DNA from: CAYRJD01 sp965212125
GTDB lineage: Bacteria; Actinomycetota; Acidimicrobiia; Acidimicrobiales; Poriferisodalaceae
DNA: 64,000 nt
Assembly (NCBI GenBank): GCA_965212125.1
Contig: OZ243045.1
Span: 248,001 to 312,000, forward strand
Direction: 5' to 3'
The translations under genes were made by a program, and so were the position numbers. Below the pieces are notes generated by a model. That model was not told where the DNA came from. It ran no database searches and saw nothing but the letters and a program-made list of their open reading frames with translations. Shown one piece after another: positions 44,200 through 52,298 of the stretch (position 1 is the stretch's first letter; each line of letters starts with the position of its first letter).

Positions 44200-46960
44200 G
44201 TTTGCCGAGCCTGCTGACCAGGCCATGCGTGACCGCGTCACCGAAGAGTTGGACAAAACACTTTTTGTTGAGGCGGGCGCTGGCACGGGCAAAACGACTT
44301 CTCTCGTTGCTCGCATCTTGGCGCTGGTAAGCGGCGATCAAAAAACGCGTGTTCCAATAAACCAGATCGCGGCGATCACCTTTACCGAAAAGGCTGCGGC
44401 AGAGCTGCGCAACCGCATGCGGGCAGAGATCAACAAACGACTAGCTGAGGTCTCCGATCAAGAGAGCATTGGGGTTTTCGAAGATGCCCTGGCTGGGCTT
44501 GACGGCGCAGCGATCTCAACCTTGCACAGCTTTGCTCGCCGGCTGCTAGATGAGCATCCACTAGAAGCTGGCTTGCCGCCGTCATTTGAAACTCTGGATG
44601 AAATCGCCAATCAGGTGGAGTTCAACCGCAGTTGGGATTCCTTTGTTGAAGCGATGCTCGTGGATGAGAGCAATAAAGACTGGTTGTTAAAGCTTGACCT
44701 GTACGGCGCGAAACTCACCGATATGAAAGAGGTCGCCCGCAAGTTCACCGATAACTGCGATTTACTTGATTGGGAGCAAGCCGATCGCGTAGCAGTGCCC
44801 GACGACTGGTCCGAAAAGAGCAAAAAGATTATCGCACTTGCAACTGAGCTATACGAGCGCAAGTCGGATTGCTTGGATGAGCAAGATGAGTTGCTCAAGG
44901 AATTTGCGATGCTGCCGGACCTTGCTAAAGCTCTGAACGCTTGCGAAACCGACGTTGAACGGCTGAGGGTCTTGCTAAGAAAACAATTTCTTGTTCCCGG
45001 TGTTGGCAGGGTTGGTGTCAACGGTAATTGGCAATGCGAAATCTCTGACATCAGAGATCTGTTTGCGGGGTTGCGCGAGAAATGTGAAGAGTTTCTAGCG
45101 TTTGCGCTTGATGAGGCGATTCCCGCGTGTATCGAACAGCTGCGAAAGTTCGCCTTGGTTGCAGCGGCTGAGCGGAAGAAAGCCGGGCACCTCAACTTCC
45201 ATGACTTGCTTGTGGTGTGTCGTGACCTGCTTCGTTCAGAGAAGCATGGACAAGTAGTTCGCGAGGCTCTTCACAACCGCTACACAAACTTGCTACTAGA
45301 TGAGTTTCACGACACCGATCCCATACAAATAGAGATCGCTGCCCTCATCGCTACGCCTCCGTCAGACCAACCGGTGGACGATTGGCGTTGCCTAGCTACC
45401 GAACCAGGCCAGCTGTTTTTTGTAGGAGATCCCAAGCAATCCATCTATCGCTTCCGCCGTGCTGATATTGCGCTTTATCACCAAGCGCTTAGGCGATTTG
45501 GGGGAGATTTGGGTGAGACGCTTGAGCTAAGTGTCAACTTCCGCAGCGTGAAGCCGATATTTGACTGGGTAAACCACACGTTTGACTGGCTGATGAGCCC
45601 AGATGAAAGCCCAGGTCAAGGAAACCTCCAGGCACGCTACGCGCCGCTTGAGGCTGTGCGGCCAGCGCTAAAACAGGGTCCGCCGGTAACGATTCTGGGC
45701 GCGGCCGCGCACGCGATCGGCTCTAAGCAGCACGATGTCCGAGAGATAGAGGCCCTTGATGTAAGCGGTGCGATTGTCGCTATTTGCGAGCAAGGCTGGA
45801 CGGTTGAAGATCGACATACAGGTGAGGAGCGCCCCGCGCGGCTAGATGACATCACGATTCTGGTTCCGGCACGCGTAAGTCTGCCTTATCTGGAAGATGC
45901 TCTGGAAGAGAGAAAGATTCCGTATTTGCTGGAGTCAACCTCTTTTGTGTGGGGTAATCGCGTAATCCGCGACCTGATGCTGTGCTTGCGAGCCATCGCT
46001 GATCCGACCAATGAGCTAGCAACGGTGAGCGCCCTGCGATCAGCGATTTATGGTTGCGGCGACGACGATTTGTACGTCCACAGGGCGGTCAACGGTGGAA
46101 GCTGGGACTACCGGGGTGTGGCCGCGGAGATCAGTCACAGCGGCCCGGTTGAATCGGGCCTAGCGCATCTCAAAAAACTGCACAAGCTTGTGGGGCACAA
46201 AACACCAGCAGAACTAATAGAGCAGTTGGTGAGCGATCGCCAAGTTTTGGAACAGGCGACTGCCTGGGCTGGCGTGCGTGAGCAATGGCGCCATGTGCGA
46301 TTTCTTGTTGATCAAGCGCGAGCCTGGTCGGAAAGCCAACAATCCGGATTGCGGCGTTTTTTGGTATGGGCCAGTGAGCAGGCAGATGACAACTCCCGAG
46401 TTTCAGTCCCGGTGCTGCCAGAGCTGGACGACGAAGCGGTGCACGTTATGACGATGCACGCGTCCAAAGGACTTGAATTTCCGATTGTGATTCTGGCTGG
46501 CTTACAAGAGACCGTTAGGGTTAGCGCATCCCCTGGCACGGTGGGATTTATGTCCAACGGTGCACTGGGCAGCGAGCCGCCAGCGGTTCGCTTGCGTTCA
46601 GGTGTTGAAACATACAACTACAAAGAATGGTCGGAAGGCGAAAGCGAAGCCGAACACTTTGAACGCATTCGCAAGCTATATGTGGGATGCACCCGAGCAT
46701 GCGATCACCTTGTTGTGTCGCTTCATCGCCGGCCACTCAGTAGGAAAACCCCTCCCAAAAAGCCACTCATGTCCAGCGCCCAACTTTTGTTTGATGCCAA
46801 CGTAAAGATGTTTGCCCAGCAGTCTGAGGTCAAACGACAACTGAAACGCAGAGGTGCTGAGAAAGGGCTACTCCATGATCCGGCGCAGCCGCAAAAGGAG
46901 AAACGGAGATCCGAGAGATTGACCGTGGAGGACCACGTGGGAGAACCTGACGATGCCTGA
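44192..46960 (+). CDS. UvrD/RecB-type helicase, AddA helicase part without nuclease
   Basis: A 922-residue superfamily 1A helicase. Motif I is EAGAGTGKTT, Ia ITFTEKAAAEL, II LLLDEFHDTDPIQ (about residue 370; the usual DEFQDT has His for Gln), III GDPKQSIYRFR, IV LSVNFRS, V MTMHASKGLEFP, and VI KLYVGCTRACDHLVV. The RecB/AddA nuclease domain that normally follows is not in this protein but in the next, overlapping gene. With the upstream AddB-like protein it should form an ATP-dependent end-resection complex. Confidence 0.87.
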   Translation: MPEFAEPADQAMRDRVTEELDKTLFVEAGAGTGKTTSLVARILALVSGDQKTRVPINQIAAITFTEKAAAELRNRMRAEINKRLAEVSDQESIGVFEDALAGLDGAAISTLHSFARRLLDEHPLEAGLPPSFETLDEIANQVEFNRSWDSFVEAMLVDESNKDWLLKLDLYGAKLTDMKEVARKFTDNCDLLDWEQADRVAVPDDWSEKSKKIIALATELYERKSDCLDEQDELLKEFAMLPDLAKALNACETDVERLRVLLRKQFLVPGVGRVGVNGNWQCEISDIRDLFAGLREKCEEFLAFALDEAIPACIEQLRKFALVAAAERKKAGHLNFHDLLVVCRDLLRSEKHGQVVREALHNRYTNLLLDEFHDTDPIQIEIAALIATPPSDQPVDDWRCLATEPGQLFFVGDPKQSIYRFRRADIALYHQALRRFGGDLGETLELSVNFRSVKPIFDWVNHTFDWLMSPDESPGQGNLQARYAPLEAVRPALKQGPPVTILGAAAHAIGSKQHDVREIEALDVSGAIVAICEQGWTVEDRHTGEERPARLDDITILVPARVSLPYLEDALEERKIPYLLESTSFVWGNRVIRDLMLCLRAIADPTNELATVSALRSAIYGCGDDDLYVHRAVNGGSWDYRGVAAEISHSGPVESGLAHLKKLHKLVGHKTPAELIEQLVSDRQVLEQATAWAGVREQWRHVRFLVDQARAWSESQQSGLRRFLVWASEQADDNSRVSVPVLPELDDEAVHVMTMHASKGLEFPIVILAGLQETVRVSASPGTVGFMSNGALGSEPPAVRLRSGVETYNYKEWSEGESEAEHFERIRKLYVGCTRACDHLVVSLHRRPLSRKTPPKKPLMSSAQLLFDANVKMFAQQSEVKRQLKRRGAEKGLLHDPAQPQKEKRRSERLTVEDHVGEPDDA

Positions 46961-48119
46961 ACACGGAAATGTCAACGATTTGTATGGCGATGAGGCGGAC
47001 GCCGAGCTGCTAGCCGAGGCTGTCTGGGACAGGGTTGTTGGGCGTTTAGTGTCAGGCAAGGGACTCACCAAAATCGAGGCTCCGTATTGGTCTACAGGCA
47101 CCAGAGCAGTTACAGCTTTAAAGAACTACCTGGTGCCAAAAGGTGCTGAGCGGATTGCGCGCGAAATGTTTACGCCGCTTGAATACGAAGCGAAAGCTGC
47201 AGTTAGAGATTTCTCGGGTGCCTTGTGCGATCCCGAGGAAAAGCCCAAAATTTTGCCTTCGGAGTTCCTGGCAGAGCCTGTTCGTTCATCAAAACGCCCC
47301 GCTCTAGACCAGTGGGAGCAGGACCGCAAGCGGGCAATAGCGGCGACAAATCGCTCGGCTTGGCTGGGTGCGACAAGGATCGCAGAAAAGGGCAAACAGG
47401 GCAATGCTGCGTCAGACGATCTAGAAGCCTTAGATGAAGACCCAGACAACGACTTAGATGGTGACAAAGTTGAAGAGGAGGAGGGCACCGAAGTTCGTTC
47501 GCGCTCAGGTCGCGGTGGAACCGCATTTGGAAGTGCGGTTCATGGCGTGCTGGAGCGACTGGACTTAGCGCAGGCAGTTGAAGCTGTCAGCGACGCAGGC
47601 AATGATGACGTCAAGTTCAATACCAGGCTCACAGAACTTGCCAAATCACAAGCCGACACCGAGGGCTTGACGGAGCAGGCCGCAGAGGTGGAAAGCAGAG
47701 TCCGGTCAGTGCTTGCCGACCCAACGGTGGCTGCTGCTGCGCGATCACGCCATTGGCAAGAGATTTACGTCGGAGCTTTAGCCGCCTCGCCCAAGGACTC
47801 TGATGGCATAGTCGTTGACGGCTTTGTTGACCTGCTCTACGAAGACCCAGGCAGCTCAAATGTTGATCAGCCTGATCTCGTCGTGCTTGACTTCAAGACT
47901 TCCAGTTCCTCAGACGAAAAATCTCTGAAATCGCGGACGGAGTACTACTCGTTGCAAGGCGCCACTTACGCGTATTGCGTTCAAAAGGCCACGGGCCGAA
48001 CAGTCAGCCGAGTTGAGTTTGCCTTCCTAACTGAGAAAGGCGTCCGGATCCACACCGTTGAAGGAAAAAAACTTGATGACGCGATTGCCGAAGTGCTTGC
48101 CATAGCGGAGGAGCGTTAA
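46953..48119 (+). CDS. PD-(D/E)XK nuclease, separated AddA C-terminal part
   Basis: A 388-residue protein equal to the C-terminal nuclease of AddA/RecB. The metal-site histidine is in FGSAVHGVLE (about residue 193), the aspartate in VDGFVDLLYED (about 289), the D-x-K in VLDFKTSS (about 311), and the QGATYAY glutamine follows. An acidic linker rich in Asp and Glu precedes the nuclease. It begins at an ATG that overlaps the helicase stop as ATGCCTGA, exactly the overlap seen at the previous junction. The separation may be a fixed gene split or a frameshift. It should act with the two upstream proteins. Confidence 0.8.
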   Translation: MPEHGNVNDLYGDEADAELLAEAVWDRVVGRLVSGKGLTKIEAPYWSTGTRAVTALKNYLVPKGAERIAREMFTPLEYEAKAAVRDFSGALCDPEEKPKILPSEFLAEPVRSSKRPALDQWEQDRKRAIAATNRSAWLGATRIAEKGKQGNAASDDLEALDEDPDNDLDGDKVEEEEGTEVRSRSGRGGTAFGSAVHGVLERLDLAQAVEAVSDAGNDDVKFNTRLTELAKSQADTEGLTEQAAEVESRVRSVLADPTVAAAARSRHWQEIYVGALAASPKDSDGIVVDGFVDLLYEDPGSSNVDQPDLVVLDFKTSSSSDEKSLKSRTEYYSLQGATYAYCVQKATGRTVSRVEFAFLTEKGVRIHTVEGKKLDDAIAEVLAIAEER

Positions 48120-48143
48120 CCAAGCGGGTTGGCGGTGTGGCTC

Positions 48144-48158
48144 TACAATCCGCATATG
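48144..48158 (+). promoter_or_regulatory. possible -10 box for a leaderless mihF transcript
   Basis: TACAAT at 48144-48149 ends seven bases before the A of the mihF ATG (48156), which would place transcription at or next to the start codon. No good -35 was found, and no ribosome binding site precedes the ATG. Leaderless transcripts are common in Actinobacteria. Confidence 0.35.
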
Positions 48159-48542
48159 GCCACGCAGCAAACCGCATCTGCGGCGTTTGCTGAGGCAGAG
48201 CAGCAGCGGCGCGTACGAGCAGAGGTATTTGCAGACCTCGCTTCAGGTGCGCTGACCTTTGAGCAGCTGCTAGAGCGCATCAAGGACGACCAATTCGCAG
48301 CCAAGATCAAGCTGTTGCCAGTCATTGAGTCTCTGCCAGGCATGGGCAAGGTTACTTCTAGGCGCTTGCTGGCAAAACTGGATATGGCCCAAGACAGCCG
48401 GCTAGCGCAGGTGGCAGACCTGGCTCAGCTACCCGATCTGCTAGCCCAGCTTGAGTTAGCCCAGGCTGAATCAGCCAAGCCCGAACCAGGCCAGCCTGAA
48501 CCCGCCCAGACGCCAGCAGACGAACCCGACCGAACGCCGTGA
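48156..48542 (+). CDS. mihF: integration host factor, actinobacterial type (mIHF)
   Basis: A 128-residue nucleoid protein. AALTFEQLLERI-like helices lead to LPGMGKVTSRRLLAKLDM, the helix-two-turn-helix DNA-binding segment diagnostic of mIHF. It bends DNA and is needed for phage integration and chromosome organisation in mycobacteria. A C-terminal Pro/Glu/Gln repeat tail (AKPEPGQPEPAQTP) is unusual. The ATG at 48156 begins the conserved part; an upstream GTG at 48129 is in frame but less likely. Its stop overlaps the gmk GTG start (GTGA). Confidence 0.88.
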   Translation: MATQQTASAAFAEAEQQRRVRAEVFADLASGALTFEQLLERIKDDQFAAKIKLLPVIESLPGMGKVTSRRLLAKLDMAQDSRLAQVADLAQLPDLLAQLELAQAESAKPEPGQPEPAQTPADEPDRTP

Positions 48543-49096
48543 CTCAACCAGGGCGGGTTTATGTGGTGTGCGGGCCTGGTGGGGCTGGCAAGGGAACAAT
48601 CGTTCAGCAGATGCTGAAGCAAAACGAAGACCTGGTTCTCAGCCGCTCCTGGACCACTCGCAATCAGCGCGAGGGCGAGGCCGACGACGCCTACACGTTC
48701 GTCTCGCACGAGCAGTTTGCTCAAAAGATTGCCGAAGACGGCTTCTTAGAGTGGGCGCAATTTCTAGATGACCGCTACGGCACGCCACACCCTGATCCGC
48801 AGCTATCAGGCGATCTGATACTTGAGATTGAAGTTCAGGGCGCGGAACAAGTGCGAGCCAAGAACCCGGATGCGGTCGTGATTATGGTGCTGCCGCCCAG
48901 CCGGCTAGAGCAAGAACGCCGCATGCGGATGCGTGGCGACCCCGATGAGATCATCAAGCTCCGCCTCGCCAAAGCCGATGCTGAGCTAGCGGCGGGCTAC
49001 ATCTTGGCGGACCTCGTTGTGGTCAACAACGACGTGCAGACGGCTGCGGATGAGATCATCAGGCTGGTGGATCGCACACGCAACAAGCCCGCTTAG
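48539..49096 (+). CDS. gmk: guanylate kinase
   Basis: A 185-residue P-loop kinase that phosphorylates GMP to GDP. The P-loop is GPGGAGKGT. SRSWTTRNQREGE holds the GMP-binding arginines, and LILEIEVQGAEQVR is the Walker B strand. It starts with GTG overlapping mihF by four bases. The mihF-gmk-rpoZ-coaBC order is the standard actinobacterial arrangement. The GMP site tyrosine pattern (YTFVS, YGTP) is intact. Confidence 0.92.
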   Translation: MTQPGRVYVVCGPGGAGKGTIVQQMLKQNEDLVLSRSWTTRNQREGEADDAYTFVSHEQFAQKIAEDGFLEWAQFLDDRYGTPHPDPQLSGDLILEIEVQGAEQVRAKNPDAVVIMVLPPSRLEQERRMRMRGDPDEIIKLRLAKADAELAAGYILADLVVVNNDVQTAADEIIRLVDRTRNKPA

Positions 49097-49118
49097 ACCG
49101 CTAGCCTGGAACTGCTTT

Positions 49119-49156
49119 CAACGGGGCAGTTGAACTCAGGCAGCTAACCCCCGTTG
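49119..49156. other. inverted repeat between gmk and rpoZ
   Basis: CAACGGGG (49119-49126) and CCCCGTTG (49149-49156) form an 8-bp perfect inverted repeat with a 22-base loop in the 105-base gmk-rpoZ gap. No T-tract follows, so it is not a classical terminator; it may be an RNA processing or attenuation structure. Confidence 0.4.
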
Positions 49157-49201
49157 ATACTCCCGGCAAACCCCTGGCAACAAATAAGGCGCAAATAAGC
49201 A

Positions 49202-49657
49202 ATGCACGACGAGCAAGACACAATGATCAACCCTGGCTATGAAGACCTGGTCCAAAAGGTTGATTCTCGCTTCACTCTGGTCAGCCTGGCCGCCATGCGT
49301 GCGCGCGAGATCAACTCCTACTACCTAGGGCTGGCCGGCGCCAGCGAGGTAGCCCCTCCTCAGGTCACCTCCACGGCGCACAAGGCACTGTCGATGGCGT
49401 TCGAAGAAATAGACGCAGGAAAAATCACCTTCAATCGCTACGACCCTGATGTGCGAGCAGCCGAGGAGGCCGCTCGACTTGCGGCTGAACAGCTTGAAGC
49501 CGAGGAAAAAGAAGCCGCGGCGGCAGCCGAGCGTGAAGCGGAGGCCGAGGCTCGCCGCGAAGAGCGTCGAGGTGGGCGTAGCAGACTTTCAGCCTCTCGC
49601 CCCATTCCCAGCCCTAACTCCAGCCCCAAACCCAAGACCGGTGAGGACCGGAGCTAG
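49202..49657 (+). CDS. rpoZ: RNA polymerase omega subunit with extended acidic/Ala C-terminus
   Basis: A 151-residue protein. MINPGYEDLVQKVDSRFTLVSLAAMRAREINSYYLG is the omega core that binds the beta' C-terminus and aids RNA polymerase assembly. The ATG at 49223 (MINP) matches the family start; the ATG at 49202 adds MHDEQDT. After about residue 90 a Glu/Ala/Arg-rich helix, probably coiled coil, makes it longer than the usual 80-110 residues. It lies between gmk and coaBC as expected. Confidence 0.88.
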   Translation: MHDEQDTMINPGYEDLVQKVDSRFTLVSLAAMRAREINSYYLGLAGASEVAPPQVTSTAHKALSMAFEEIDAGKITFNRYDPDVRAAEEAARLAAEQLEAEEKEAAAAAEREAEAEARREERRGGRSRLSASRPIPSPNSSPKPKTGEDRS

Positions 49658-49699
49658 AAGCAGCTTCGCTTGGCTAGTCGCTAGCGGGCAGGCAGGCAA

Positions 49700-50974
49700 A
49701 TGTTGAACGACAAGCGAATAGTTCTTGGCGTTAGCGGCGGCATCGCTGCATACAAAGCGGTGCTGCTATGCCGACTGCTGGTTGATGCGGGCGCGCATGT
49801 AGTGCCGGTAATGACCAAGTCGGCTCAGCGCTTTGTCGGGCGAGCAACGTTTGATGCGCTTGCCTCCGAGCGAGTCCAAAGCACCATTTTCGGTGAGCCC
49901 GATCCGATCCCACACACAACGCTGGGGCGCACCGCCGACCTAGTGGTGGTGGCGCCAGCCACCGCACGGCTGATCGGCAGTTACGCCGCCGGCATTTCCG
50001 AAGGGCTTCTCACTGCCACATTGCTCGCCACGCGTGCCCCCGTGGTGCTGTGCCCTGCGATGCATACCGAGATGTGGGAGCACGCCGCGGTGCAAGACAA
50101 TTTGGCGCTGCTAGCTGAGCGCGGCGTTCACATCGTGTCGCCCGAGTCGGGGCGTTTGGCGGGTGGCGATGAAGGAGCTGGCCGACTGGCTGAGCCCGCC
50201 ACCATTTTTGAGCGGATCGGCCAGGTGCTAAATACGGCAGAGCCTGGCGGGAAGGCCGCGCTAAACGGGAAGTCTGCGCCGGGCGAACAAGCCGCAGCGA
50301 ACAAGCAACCCGACCTAGCTGGCAAATCCGTGGTCGTAACCGCGGGCGGCACACGCGAGGCGATTGACCCAGTGCGTTTCATCGGAAACCGATCCTCCGG
50401 TCGCCAAGGACACGAGCTAGCCCGAGCCGCGCAAATGCGCGGCGCACACGTAACGCTGGTCACCGCCGCGCATATTCCTGTGCCAGATGGCGTAACCGCG
50501 ACCCATGTGGAGTCAGCCGAGGAAATGGCCGTGGCGGTCGCCGAGCAAGCCAGCCAAGCCGACCTGGTGCTCATGGCTGCGGCGGTTGCGGATTTTTGCC
50601 CGGCCGACCCAGCCGACCAAAAGATAAAGAAATCCACCGGAGCGCCAAAGATCAGCCTGGTGCCAACGGTTGACATCCTCGCCAAGCTGGGCGCCAACAA
50701 ACCCAGAGGCCAAGTGTTGGTCGGCTTCGCAGCCGAGACGCAAGACGCCGTGGCCAATGCAACCGCCAAGCTGGCCGACAAGAACCTTGATCTGATGGTG
50801 CTAAACGACGTGACGGCTCCGGGAGTCGGATTTGAGCACGCCACCAATGCGGTCACAATTATCCGCAGCGACACCAGCAAACGTGAGGTGCCGCTGGCAT
50901 CCAAGCTAGAGATAGCCCACGCCGTGCTAGATGAGGCGGCGGGATTGCTGGCCAGTGTCCCAGACGGGTCATAG
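49700..50974 (+). CDS. coaBC: bifunctional phosphopantothenoylcysteine decarboxylase/synthetase
   Basis: A 424-residue bifunctional enzyme of coenzyme A synthesis. The CoaC half has GVSGGIAAYKA, the active-site histidine in HTTLGRTADL and the CPAMHTEMWE cysteine; the usual PAMN asparagine is replaced by histidine, which deserves a check. The CoaB half has VVVTAGGTREAIDPVRFIGNRSSGRQG and the DLVLMAAAVADF/KIKKSTG substrate lysines. A Gly/Ala/Lys-rich linker between the halves is longer than usual and repetitive. Confidence 0.92.
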   Translation: MLNDKRIVLGVSGGIAAYKAVLLCRLLVDAGAHVVPVMTKSAQRFVGRATFDALASERVQSTIFGEPDPIPHTTLGRTADLVVVAPATARLIGSYAAGISEGLLTATLLATRAPVVLCPAMHTEMWEHAAVQDNLALLAERGVHIVSPESGRLAGGDEGAGRLAEPATIFERIGQVLNTAEPGGKAALNGKSAPGEQAAANKQPDLAGKSVVVTAGGTREAIDPVRFIGNRSSGRQGHELARAAQMRGAHVTLVTAAHIPVPDGVTATHVESAEEMAVAVAEQASQADLVLMAAAVADFCPADPADQKIKKSTGAPKISLVPTVDILAKLGANKPRGQVLVGFAAETQDAVANATAKLADKNLDLMVLNDVTAPGVGFEHATNAVTIIRSDTSKREVPLASKLEIAHAVLDEAAGLLASVPDGS

Positions 50975-51103
50975 CATTGCCGCAGTGTCATGCGACCAGG
51001 CGTCATGCGACAAAGCAGAGTTGCGTAAAGCAAAGTTGCGCCGCAAAGCCCTGCGCCTGTGGCCAGCACCAACACCAGCACCAAGTCAGAGTTAGGAGTA
51101 AGC

Positions 51104-52288
51104 GTGGCTAGTGGAGAGTTCAGCGGTGTGTTTACCTCTGAGAGCGTTACCAGGGGGCACCCCGACAAGGTCGCCGACCAGATCTCCGACTCAATCCTGG
51201 ACGCCTTGCTGGCCAAGGATGAGAAGTCCAGAGCTGCGGTGGAAACGCTCGTCGCCAAAGGCTTCGTCGTCATCGCAGGCGAGGTAACAACCGACGAATA
51301 CGTTGAGATCCCCCAGGTCGTCCGCAAGACAATTACCGACATCGGTTACGACCGCGGCGCGTTGGGTTTTGACGGCAACACCTGCGGCGTATTGGTAGCG
51401 CTGAACGAACAATCCGCCGAAATCAACGTGGCGGTGTCGGGCGATGCCGCGAAAGACAAGGAGCAAGGCGCCGGCGACCAAGGGCTGATGTTCGGCTACG
51501 CCTGCAAAGAGACCGAAGCGCTCATGCCGATGCCGATCTATGTGGCGCATCGTTTGGCGGAACAGCTTGAAGAGGCGCGGCGCTCTTGCAGCATTCCATG
51601 GCTGAGGCCGGACGGAAAAACCCAAGTCAGCATTGAGTACGAAAACGCCGAGCCGGTGCGCCTGAAGACGGTGCTGATTTCGGCGCATCACGACACCACC
51701 ATTCCTGAGAAGTCAGAAATGAAAGACGAGCTGCGTGAGCATGTATTACTGCCTGCGCTGCCACCGCAGTTCGCGGATCAAGAGTTTGAGTTTTTGGTCA
51801 ACCCGTCGGGCAAGTTTGAGGTCGGCGGACCGGTGGCCGATGCCGGCCTGACCGGTCGCAAGATCATCGTCGACACCTACGGCGGGTACGCACGCCACGG
51901 TGGCGGGGCGTTCTCCGGCAAAGACCCATCCAAGGTGGACCGCAGCGCTTCCTATGCGGCGCGCTGGGTTGCGAAAAACTTGGTGGCAGCCGGGGCGGCG
52001 GATCGCTGCGAGCTGCAGATCGCCTATGCGATTGGTGAGCCAAAGCCGGTGTCTTTGATGGTGGAGACTTTTGGCACCGGGAAAGTGCCTGACGACCGCA
52101 TCCAGAACGCTGTATGCAAGGTGTTTGACCTGAGCCCTGAGGCGATCATCAAGGACTTGGGTTTGCTCAAGCCCATCTACGCCAAGACGGCTGCGTATGG
52201 TCACTTTGGGCGAGACCCGGAAGGTGATTGCTTCAAGTGGGAGCAGACAAATCGCGTAGACGACCTGAAGTCAGAACTCGGTTTATAG
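51104..52288 (+). CDS. metK: S-adenosylmethionine synthetase
   Basis: A 394-residue enzyme making SAM from ATP and methionine. FTSESVTRGHPDKVADQISDSILD, GAGDQGLMFGYA, the P-loop-like GGGAFSGKDPSKVDRSASYAARW and AYAIGEPKPVS are all intact. AGGAGT six bases upstream supports the GTG at 51104; an in-frame GTG at 51059 lacks such a site and adds a non-conserved Ser/Thr stretch. No SAM riboswitch was recognisable in the 129-base gap after coaBC, which holds a gtcatgcgac repeat. Confidence 0.95.
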   Translation: MASGEFSGVFTSESVTRGHPDKVADQISDSILDALLAKDEKSRAAVETLVAKGFVVIAGEVTTDEYVEIPQVVRKTITDIGYDRGALGFDGNTCGVLVALNEQSAEINVAVSGDAAKDKEQGAGDQGLMFGYACKETEALMPMPIYVAHRLAEQLEEARRSCSIPWLRPDGKTQVSIEYENAEPVRLKTVLISAHHDTTIPEKSEMKDELREHVLLPALPPQFADQEFEFLVNPSGKFEVGGPVADAGLTGRKIIVDTYGGYARHGGGAFSGKDPSKVDRSASYAARWVAKNLVAAGAADRCELQIAYAIGEPKPVSLMVETFGTGKVPDDRIQNAVCKVFDLSPEAIIKDLGLLKPIYAKTAAYGHFGRDPEGDCFKWEQTNRVDDLKSELGL

Positions 52289-52298
52289 CCGCAGTTCG

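Noticed and set aside
50975..51103. SAM riboswitch upstream of metK
   Set aside because: No conserved SAM-aptamer core or multi-helix fold could be recognised; only a gtcatgcgac direct repeat is visible.
50128..51342. Long minus-strand open frame (404 codons) opposite coaBC and metK
   Set aside because: It spans two well-supported plus-strand genes and translates into Ser/Thr/Ala-rich sequence typical of antisense frames.
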